This document shows, one piece after another, positions 32,888-38,849 of a stretch of 38,849 nt of DNA (position 1 is its first letter; every line of letters begins with the position of its first letter). Source of the DNA: JBDSTZ01 sp039927975 (lineage in GTDB: Bacteria; Pseudomonadota; Gammaproteobacteria; Burkholderiales; Burkholderiaceae_D); contig JBDSTZ010000407.1 in the NCBI GenBank assembly GCA_039927975.1, positions 1-38,849 of the forward strand, given 5' to 3'. Made by a program: the position numbers and the translations under genes. Under the pieces are notes generated by a model, which saw only the letters and a program-made list of their open reading frames with translations, searched no databases and was not told the origin of the DNA.

Positions 32888-33292
32888 GCCTCGCGCCTCG
32901 AATTCCCGCGGTATCCGATGGGCGCCACGCCGCGCGCCCCTTGGTGGACCACGCCGACTTTACGCCGCTGGCAGCCTGCTGCCGCACCGCGCATTTGACC
33001 GGCCCTGGCTCTTCCGCCATCGATAAACAGAACGATACCGCATCGAATCAAGCCGACGCGAAAACGGCGGCATTGCGCCGCCGTTCTCATGTCCCGCAAG
33101 CGGAACAATATAGAGGAATATAAATTCTCTCAATGCCGCATCATCGATGCAGCAAGTAGTTCGTTTCAAAAAATAACAGCAGCACACTGGACTTTTTTTA
33201 TGTTGCCCTCCTTGGAAGAACTACAGGGACCAATATAGAACACCTGATCGAACATACAAGGAAAATTTCAGATCAATTTTTCATTGTGATCA
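32888..33292. other. Intergenic region between convergent transcripts
   Basis: 405 bases. The only clear item is the strong hairpin at 33063-33085. The first 170 bases are GC-rich with open frames but no ribosome site or recognisable product; the 200 bases next to sppA are AT-rich and featureless to my reading. Confidence 0.5.
33061..33087 (-). terminator. Hairpin terminator after the sppA operon
   Basis: Perfect nine-base arms AACGGCGGC / GCCGCCGTT with a five-base loop (33063-33085). On the minus strand the stem runs into TTTT, so it best ends the leftward operon, about 210 bases after the peptidase stop. It may also stop the convergent small gene. Confidence 0.7.
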
Positions 33293-34291
33293 TTAGCGCA
33301 AGGCGGGCTTGGCGCCGTGGTACGCCGACTTCACCGCGCCCGCGCCGACTGCCGCGCCGAACTTTTTAAGTACCCGTTCCGGCAAGCCTTCATGCGCCGT
33401 GTAATCGACAATGTCGTCGGCCTTGACGACCTCGCGCGCGACGCTGTCGACCGAGCCGAAGCCATCGGCCAGGCCCATCTCGACGGCCTTCGCGCCGCTC
33501 CAGAACAAGCCCGAAAACATTTCCGGCGTTTCCTTGAGCCGCTTGCCGCGCCCGGCCCGCACCACGCCGATGAACTGCTGGTGAATCTCATTGAGCATCG
33601 CCTGCGCATGCGCCTTGTGCTTCTCGGTTTGCGGACTGAAAGGATCCATGAATCCCTTGTTTTCCCCCGCTGTCAGCAGGCGCCGCTCGACGCCGAGTTT
33701 TTCCATCGTCCCGGTAAAGCCGAAGCCGTCCATCAGCACGCCAATCGAGCCGACGATGCTGGCCTTGTTGACGAAGATTTTGTCGGCCGCCGCCGCGATG
33801 TAATACCCGCCCGACGCGCAAATTTCATCAACCACCACGTACACCGGCTTGGCCGGATAGCCTTTCCGCAGGCGCAGGATTTCATCGACGATCATGCCGG
33901 CCTGCACCGGGCTGCCGCCCGGGCTGTTGATGCGCAGGACGATCGCCACCGAACCGGCATCGGCGAATGCCTTGTCGAGCGAAGGAATCACACTGTCGGC
34001 TGAGCCGCTGCCGTCGCTGTCGATCTCGCCGTCGATTTCGATCAAGGCCGTGTGCCGGCCCAGCGTTTCCATGTCCTTGCCGCTGAAATTGAAATCGAAA
34101 TACGCCCACAGCGCGAAAAAGGCCAGACTCAGCATCAGAAGGCGGAAGAATATGCTCCAGCGGCGCGCCGCGCGTTGCTCCCTGATGGTGGCAAACACCA
34201 GCTTTTCCAGGGTCTCGCGCTCCCAGCCGGGGATCGATGCCGGAATGTTCGGTCTGTCGCCGGGAAGCTCGCTGTTGGTTGTCTCGCTCAT
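33293..34291 (-). CDS. S49 signal-peptide peptidase (SppA/SohB-like)
   Basis: 332 residues from ATG 34291; the open frame runs 50 residues further upstream but over the Rieske gene. One membrane anchor (about 47-65) places the catalytic part in the periplasm. LRINSPGGSPVQAG forms the oxyanion region, DEICASGGYYIA holds the nucleophile S160, and the lysine of AGENKGFMDPF (K212) lies 52 residues on, the spacing known for the Ser-Lys dyad of SppA/SohB enzymes. It degrades leftover signal peptides and membrane fragments. Last gene of the rluC-HAD-Rieske-S49 block. Confidence 0.93.
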   Translation of the reverse strand: MSETTNSELPGDRPNIPASIPGWERETLEKLVFATIREQRAARRWSIFFRLLMLSLAFFALWAYFDFNFSGKDMETLGRHTALIEIDGEIDSDGSGSADSVIPSLDKAFADAGSVAIVLRINSPGGSPVQAGMIVDEILRLRKGYPAKPVYVVVDEICASGGYYIAAAADKIFVNKASIVGSIGVLMDGFGFTGTMEKLGVERRLLTAGENKGFMDPFSPQTEKHKAHAQAMLNEIHQQFIGVVRAGRGKRLKETPEMFSGLFWSGAKAVEMGLADGFGSVDSVAREVVKADDIVDYTAHEGLPERVLKKFGAAVGAGAVKSAYHGAKPALR

Positions 34292-34332
34292 AGCCTTGTC
34301 ATGGTGGGTGATAGGGTGTCCGCCGCGCCCGC

Positions 34333-34710
34333 TCAAGCGGGCGGACGGACGAACTCGTCTGGCTGCCAGTAGATCTGGCCTTGTTCTTCGCGCACTGTGA
34401 TGGGCCGCAGGCGGCCGCCCTTGCACGGACCGCCCGCGCAATAACCGCTGTCAGGCACGTAGAGGGCGCCATGCGTCGCGCACATCAGATAGAGACCGCT
34501 CGATTCGAAGAAGTCGCCCTCGTTCCAGTCGAGCTCGATCGGCACGTGGGCGCAACGGTTGAGGTAGGCATACACCTTGCCGTCGTAGCGCACCACGAAG
34601 CCGGTGGCCGGATGGCCGAACGCGGTCACGCCGAAGCGCACACCCTTGCCGCCCTCGGCCACGGCGTCCGAGGCGCACACGTGCAATGCTTCGCTCGGCG
34701 CCTCGCTCAT
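34333..34710 (-). CDS. Rieske [2Fe-2S] protein, ferredoxin-like
   Basis: 125 residues from ATG 34710, overlapping the HAD gene stop by one base (TAATG). Cluster ligands are visible: C53-A-H55 and C77-A-T-H80. The protein is a stand-alone Rieske domain like NirD or dioxygenase ferredoxins, with no signal peptide, so it is cytoplasmic. No reductase or oxygenase partner is nearby. In Burkholderiales a Rieske gene at this place between a HAD phosphatase and an S49 peptidase is common as I recall, but its electron-transfer partner is unknown. Confidence 0.9.
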   Translation of the reverse strand: MSEAPSEALHVCASDAVAEGGKGVRFGVTAFGHPATGFVVRYDGKVYAYLNRCAHVPIELDWNEGDFFESSGLYLMCATHGALYVPDSGYCAGGPCKGGRLRPITVREEQGQIYWQPDEFVRPPA

Positions 34711-35369
34711 TACGCGTTCTCGCTGAGCCACTGGTGCAATTCAGCGACATTGCGCGCGGAATAGCGCGGATTGCAGGCATTTAGCTGACACACCGGATGC
34801 GCGCCATACTCGACCGCCACCCCTGCCGCGCCGGCATTGTTGGCCATCATCAGGTCATGCGTGGTGTCGCCGATCATCAAGGTGCGCTTCAAATCCTGGC
34901 CCAGTTCGCGCGTCAATTCCTGCAGCATGGCCGGATGCGGCTTGGAAAAGGTCTCGTCGGCGCAACGCGTGGCGTCGAACAGGGTCAACAGGCCGACCGC
35001 GTTCATGGCCGTGTTCAGCCCCACCCGGCTCTTGCCGGTCGCCACCGCCAAGAAGTAGCCCTCCTGGGAAAGTTCGCTCAACATGGCCGCTACCCCGTCG
35101 AACAATACCAGTTCATGGTGTTTGGACAAGTAATGGAAGCGATACCGCTCGACCATCCTGGGATACAGCGCCGGGTCGATATTCGGCATCGCCGCCTGCA
35201 TCGCCTCGTGCAGGCCGAGGCCAATGACATACGAGGCCGCCTCGTCCTGGGGCGGCGGCAGGCCAAGGTCGCGGGCGGCCGCCTGGATGCACTTGACGAT
35301 GGTCGAGGTACTGTCCATCAGCGTGCCATCCCAATCGAACACGATCAGATCAAATTGCTTTCTTGCCAT
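34710..35369 (-). CDS. HAD-family phosphatase (phosphoglycolate phosphatase-like)
   Basis: 219 residues from ATG 35369 (MARKQFDLIVFDWDGTLMDST); a start at 35405 would add 12 residues. Motif I DWDGT has D12 and D14, motif II appears as VATGKS, the lysine motif as SKPHP, and motif III as MIGDTTHDLMMA. The helical cap after motif I makes it a subfamily IA enzyme, similar to Gph and to the RluC-linked phosphatases of this lineage. The substrate is probably a small phosphometabolite. It follows rluC after 55 bases. Confidence 0.92.
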   Translation of the reverse strand: MARKQFDLIVFDWDGTLMDSTSTIVKCIQAAARDLGLPPPQDEAASYVIGLGLHEAMQAAMPNIDPALYPRMVERYRFHYLSKHHELVLFDGVAAMLSELSQEGYFLAVATGKSRVGLNTAMNAVGLLTLFDATRCADETFSKPHPAMLQELTRELGQDLKRTLMIGDTTHDLMMANNAGAAGVAVEYGAHPVCQLNACNPRYSARNVAELHQWLSENA

Positions 35370-35424
35370 TTTTCCCGGCTGCTGATGAGCGGCCGGCTCC
35401 TTCAAGTTTGTCGGTGCGCGGCGT

Positions 35425-36477
35425 TCAACGCGGCGCCTTATTCGTTGGATTGCCCTCGGGCTTGCCCAAGCTTACCAAGAAACGCTCGCACTCTGCCGGC
35501 AACGGTGCGTTAATCGTCACTTGCTGGCCGCTGTCGGGGTGCGTGAAGGTGATCTGGTGCGCGTGCAGGAACATCCGCTTGAGCGCGCCGCGCCCCTCCT
35601 CGGCCTTGAGCAACACCCGGTTGAGGGCGAAATCGCCGTATTTGTCGTCCCCCAGGATGGGAAAGCCCGACGAAGCCAGATGCACGCGGATCTGGTGGGT
35701 GCGTCCGGTCTTGAGCTCGGCTTCCAGCAGGGCGAAATTCGGCCACTTGCGCAGCAGGCTGAACACGGTATGCGATTCCATCCCGCCGGCTTGCACGCAG
35801 ACCCGGCGCTCGCCTTCCGGCGTGATGTATTTATGCAGGGGCAGCTTGACGTGCTGGCGCGCATTGCGCCAGTCGCCTTGCACCATCGTCAGGTAGCGCT
35901 TGTCGGTGATGCCGTCGCGCATCTGCTCGTGCAGATTGGTCAGCGCGGTGCGCTTCTTGGCCAGCATCAGCACGCCGGAAGTCTCGCGGTCGAGTCGGTG
36001 CACCAGTTCCAGGAACTTGGCCTGCGGCCGCGCCGCGCGCAATTGCTCGATCACGCCGTACGACACGCCCGAGCCGCCATGCACCGCCACCCCGCACGGC
36101 TTGTCGATCACCAGCAGCTGGGCGTCCTCGAACAGGATGGTGAATTCGGCGCCGGGTACCACGGCGGTCGACTTCTCGGCCACCCGCACCGGCGGAATCC
36201 GCACCACGTCGCCGTCGGCCAGGCGGTACAGCTGATCGATGCGTCCCTTATTTACACGCACCTCGCCCGAGCGCAAAATGCGGTATATATGGCTTTTTGG
36301 TACACCTTTGCAGACGCGTAACAGATAGTTATCGATCCGCTGGCCGGCTTCTTCCTCGGTGATTGTGACAAATTGGGCTTGCGGCGCCTGTCGGCCATCG
36401 GCCTGCTCGTCCGCCTGGCCAGCCTTCTGGCCCTGCGCCTGCGATGAAGGGGGAACAACATGATTTTGCATCTTCAT
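35425..36477 (-). CDS. rluC: 23S rRNA pseudouridine synthase RluC
   Basis: 350 residues. A variable Gln/Ala-rich N-terminus (1-35) is followed by an S4 domain (about 45-95), then the catalytic domain with LVHRLDRETSGVLML (D163), TDKRYLTMVQG and LKTGRTHQIRVHLAS. RluC modifies three uridines (955, 2504, 2580) of E. coli 23S rRNA. It is transcribed away from rne as in E. coli, which supports RluC over RluD. A good promoter lies 34-70 bases upstream. A second in-frame ATG at 36471 is an equal candidate for the start. Confidence 0.93.
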   Translation of the reverse strand: MKMQNHVVPPSSQAQGQKAGQADEQADGRQAPQAQFVTITEEEAGQRIDNYLLRVCKGVPKSHIYRILRSGEVRVNKGRIDQLYRLADGDVVRIPPVRVAEKSTAVVPGAEFTILFEDAQLLVIDKPCGVAVHGGSGVSYGVIEQLRAARPQAKFLELVHRLDRETSGVLMLAKKRTALTNLHEQMRDGITDKRYLTMVQGDWRNARQHVKLPLHKYITPEGERRVCVQAGGMESHTVFSLLRKWPNFALLEAELKTGRTHQIRVHLASSGFPILGDDKYGDFALNRVLLKAEEGRGALKRMFLHAHQITFTHPDSGQQVTINAPLPAECERFLVSLGKPEGNPTNKAPR

Positions 36478-36517
36478 TTGCTATGTCTTCTCAGAAATCT
36501 CTCTAAGTCCTTCATTT

Positions 36518-36546
36518 TGTATATATAATCGACAGGCGGCGGTCAA
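36518..36546 (-). promoter_or_regulatory. rluC: Candidate sigma-70 promoter of rluC
   Basis: Minus strand TTGACC (36546-36541), 17-base spacer, TATACA (36523-36518). Both boxes are near consensus and the predicted start near 36511 leaves a leader of about 34 bases. Confidence 0.65.
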
Positions 36547-36556
36547 ACCTCTGCTG

Positions 36557-36584
36557 GTGTAAGAATTAAAACGATATTTTACAC
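36557..36584. repeat. Inverted repeat, possible operator
   Basis: GTGTAA and TTACAC form perfect outer arms around an AT-rich centre of 16 bases. It lies just upstream of the rluC -35 box and so could bind a regulator of rluC or rne. Confidence 0.4.
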
Positions 36585-36735
36585 AGGGGCGTCTCCATCG
36601 GCCTCGCCAAATTGCAAATTCGATGGAAAAAACGTGTACGCACATTCCTGCGCGAGTCAAGGTTGCACCGTTGTTGTAATCGGATAGCGCGCATGAGTGC
36701 CGATCAGGATTGTTTGGATTCGTAAGGATAAGTAC

Positions 36736-36766
36736 TGGCAAGCCGGCTCCCGTGGCCGGCTCGCCA
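36736..36766 (+). other. Strong hairpin in the rne leader
   Basis: Twelve-base arms TGGCAAGCCGGC / GCCGGCTCGCCA with one A-C mismatch and a seven-base loop. No T-run follows, so it is more likely a structured leader element than a terminator. Confidence 0.55.
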
Positions 36767-36928
36767 GATGATGGCGTCGATAACGCTTGTCGTTTTCGCC
36801 CGACCCGATGTAAGCCTCATCCCGAAGGCTTGAACTACACGGCGAGACACTCGCCTGGTTCGGTCCTCGTATGTTCGCTGGCTACGGTTTGGCTCGTTGA
36901 ATTGCTCACCGCCTGGCTATTCCTGTGC

Positions 36929-36944
36929 GCCGGTTTTGACCGGC
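36929..36944 (+). other. Second hairpin in the rne leader
   Basis: Perfect six-base arms GCCGGT / ACCGGC with a four-base TTTG loop, about 215 bases before the rne start. A smaller stem ACCGC / GCGGT lies at 37000-37017. Confidence 0.45.
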
Positions 36945-37158
36945 CCGCGACAGGGAAGTTGCAGGTGATGCGTGCACTCGGCATGTCGATCGACCTCACC
37001 GCGCCCCGCTGCGGTTCGTGACGCCACTCGCGTCGCGAACGCGCACGTCAAGGCATACCCACCCTCCGCCATTCCTGTTCCGCGTACATCCCTGTACCTT
37101 GCGCCGCTTGTCACCGAGCGGCACCAGAACGGCCACCAGGCCGCGGAGTTAATAAAAA

Positions 37159-38849
37159 ATGAAACGCATGTTGTTTAACGCTACGCAGCAAGAAGAGCTG
37201 CGCGTAGCCATCGTCGACGGTCAGAAACTGATCGACATCGATATCGAAACGGCCGGCCGCGAACAGCGCAAGTCGAATATCTACAAAGGCGTCATCACCC
37301 GTATCGAGCCGTCGCTCGAAGCGTGTTTTGTCAGCTATGGCGAAGACCGCCACGGTTTCCTGCCCTTTAAAGAAGTCGCCCGCACCTATTTCCGCGAGGG
37401 CGTCGATGTGCGCACCGCCTCGGTCAAGGAAGCGCTGCGCGAAGGCCAGGAAATCATGGTCCAGGTCGAAAAGGAAGAGCGCGGCAACAAAGGCGCCGCC
37501 CTGACCTCGTTCGTCTCGCTGGCCGGCCGCTATCTGGTGCTGATGCCGAATAACCCGCGCGGCGGCGGCGTCTCGCGCCGGGTCGAAGGCGAAGAGCGCC
37601 AGGAACTGCGCGAAACCATGGACAAGCTCGATCTGCCGCAGGGCATGTCGGTCATCGCCCGCACCGCCGGCATCGGCCGCAACGTCGAAGAACTGCAGTG
37701 GGACCTGAATTACCTGATGCAGCTGTGGCGCGCAATCGAAGGCGCCGGCAAATCGGCCAATGGCGCTTTCCTGATTTACCAGGAATCGTCGCTGGTGATC
37801 CGCGCCATCCGCGATTACTTCCAGCCCGATATCGGCGAAATCCTGATCGATACCGACGATATCTACGAGCAGGCCCACCAGTTCATGAGCCACGTGATGC
37901 CCGACATGGTGCACCGTGTGAAGCGTTACAGCGACGACGTGCCGCTGTTTTCGCGCTTCCAGATCGAACACCAGATTGAAACCGCGTATTCGCGCACCGT
38001 GCCGTTGCCATCGGGCGGCGCGATCGTGATCGACCATACCGAGGCGCTGGTCTCGGTCGACGTCAACTCGGCCCGCGCGACCCGCGGCTCGGACATCGAA
38101 ACGACCGCCTTCAACACCAACTGCGAGGCGGCCGAGGAAGTGGCGCGCCAGCTGCGCCTGCGCGACTTGGGCGGCCTGATCGTGATCGACTTCATCGACA
38201 TGGAAGTGGCCAAGAACCAGCGCGAGGTGGAAACCCGCCTGAAAGACGCGCTGCACCACGACCGCGCGCGTGTCCAGATGGGCAAGATTTCGCGCTTCGG
38301 CCTGATGGAACTGTCGCGCCAGCGCCTGCGTCCGTCGCTGTCCGAAGGCAGCCACGTGACCTGCCCGCGCTGCTCGGGCACCGGCCACATCCGCGACACC
38401 GAATCGTCCGCCCTGCAAGTCCTGCGCATCATCCAGGAAGAGGCGATGAAGGAAAACTCGGCCACCATCCACGTCCAGGTGCCGGTCGACGTCGCCGCCT
38501 TCCTGCTCAATGAAAAGCGCGGCGAAGTGCTCAAAATCGAGAACCGCCACCGCATCAGCGTGATCCTGATCCCGAACAAGCATCTGGACACCCCGCACTA
38601 CAAGCTCGAGCGCATCAAGCACGACGATCCGCGCCTGGAAGATGCGCAAGCGAGCTACAACCTGGCCGAAAGCGCCGAAACCGACATGGCGTACAGCAAG
38701 CGCCAGAAAGAAGAAGCCAAGCCGCGCCAGGAAGCCATGGTCAAGACGATCACCCCGGCGCAGCCTGCGCCCGTGGTCGACCGCACCGAGGCCGTAAAAC
38801 CGGCACCGGTCGCCGCTGCGCCAGTAGCCGCCGCGCCAGCGCCGGAAAC
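37159..38849 (+). CDS. rne: Ribonuclease E (partial, 3' end beyond the window)
   Basis: 563 residues of the N-terminal part are present, from an ATG with GGAG 11 bases upstream. MKRMLFNATQQEELRVAIVDGQKLIDIDIE is split by the usual start of the S1 RNA-binding domain (about 37-120). The RNase E/G catalytic domain follows with SVDVNS (aspartate near 301) and LIVIDFIDM (aspartate near 344), then the zinc link CPRCSGTG starting at residue 402. From about residue 515 the sequence turns into a Lys/Glu- then Pro/Ala/Val-rich tail, the unstructured scaffold half. RNase E starts mRNA decay and processes rRNA and tRNA precursors at the inner membrane. Divergent from rluC, as in E. coli. Confidence 0.97.
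   Translation, partial: MKRMLFNATQQEELRVAIVDGQKLIDIDIETAGREQRKSNIYKGVITRIEPSLEACFVSYGEDRHGFLPFKEVARTYFREGVDVRTASVKEALREGQEIMVQVEKEERGNKGAALTSFVSLAGRYLVLMPNNPRGGGVSRRVEGEERQELRETMDKLDLPQGMSVIARTAGIGRNVEELQWDLNYLMQLWRAIEGAGKSANGAFLIYQESSLVIRAIRDYFQPDIGEILIDTDDIYEQAHQFMSHVMPDMVHRVKRYSDDVPLFSRFQIEHQIETAYSRTVPLPSGGAIVIDHTEALVSVDVNSARATRGSDIETTAFNTNCEAAEEVARQLRLRDLGGLIVIDFIDMEVAKNQREVETRLKDALHHDRARVQMGKISRFGLMELSRQRLRPSLSEGSHVTCPRCSGTGHIRDTESSALQVLRIIQEEAMKENSATIHVQVPVDVAAFLLNEKRGEVLKIENRHRISVILIPNKHLDTPHYKLERIKHDDPRLEDAQASYNLAESAETDMAYSKRQKEEAKPRQEAMVKTITPAQPAPVVDRTEAVKPAPVAAAPVAAAPAPE

Larger units (their letters stand above)
36478..37158. other. Divergent regulatory region and long rne leader
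   Basis: 681 bases without a convincing gene. It contains the rluC promoter (36518-36546), an inverted repeat with GTGTAA / TTACAC arms (36557-36584), and at least three hairpins in the rne-proximal part: 36736-36766, 36929-36944 and 37000-37017. E. coli rne also has a long structured leader through which RNase E controls its own mRNA. I could not fix the rne promoter. Confidence 0.6.

Noticed and set aside
32884..33123. Short plus-strand open frame after the small orphan gene
   Set aside because: No ribosome site, and it runs through the terminator hairpin at 33063-33085.
37111..38649. 512-residue minus-strand open frame opposite rne
   Set aside because: Mirror of rne codon bias; no family features.

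Overview
The window looks like a chromosomal segment of a high-GC betaproteobacterium of the Oxalobacteraceae (Massilia, Duganella or Janthinobacterium type). This rests on the flagellar order flhB-flhA / flhF-flhG-fliA-motA-like and on the rne / rluC-HAD-Rieske-S49 peptidase block, an arrangement I know from Burkholderiales. No tRNA, rRNA, CRISPR array or insertion sequence was recognised.

Region 1 (1-10556) holds flagellar export and assembly-control genes, all on the minus strand: flhB and flhA (export gate), flhF and flhG (placement and number control), fliA (sigma-28) and the start of a motA/motC stator gene. They are tightly coupled, with 4-19 base overlaps inside each block. Between flhA and flhF sits a foreign-looking three-gene cassette on the opposite strand (3921-7136). 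It encodes a 71-residue membrane protein with a YIDPGTG motif, a five-helix membrane alkaline-phosphatase/sulfatase-fold enzyme, and a two-domain protein with a kinase-like N-terminus and a SAM methyltransferase C-terminus. The three genes overlap each other, have a possible promoter in front and end in a hairpin terminator. This is the best candidate in the window for an undescribed system.

Region 2 (10933-30229) is a polysaccharide cluster of the Wzx/Wzy type, all on the minus strand and read from a candidate promoter near 30500. In transcription order it has an SLBB-domain export protein, a Wzz-type chain-length protein, manC, gmd and fcl (GDP-mannose to GDP-L-fucose), a Wzx flippase, a glycosyltransferase, a second gmd-like gene and a Wzy polymerase. 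These are followed by a hexapeptide acetyltransferase, four more glycosyltransferases, an NAD-dependent epimerase/reductase, a small PglC-type initiating sugar-phosphate transferase and a membrane acyltransferase. Together they could activate sugars, build and decorate a lipid-linked repeat unit containing fucose, flip it, polymerise it and send it to the surface. No tyrosine kinase/phosphatase pair (Wzc/Wzb) is present in the window.

Region 3 (30575-38849) is ordinary housekeeping. It contains a fumarylacetoacetase-family hydrolase with rsuA, a small orphan gene with an FNR-like box in front of it, and then an operon rluC - HAD phosphatase - Rieske protein - S49 peptidase closed by a strong hairpin. 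Divergent from rluC is the start of rne (RNase E), behind a long hairpin-rich leader.

Other points worth noting are a flagellar FlhG whose ATP-binding P-loop is destroyed and which ends in a polyglutamine tail, a second Gmd homologue, and an Anr/Fnr-type site in front of an unknown gene.
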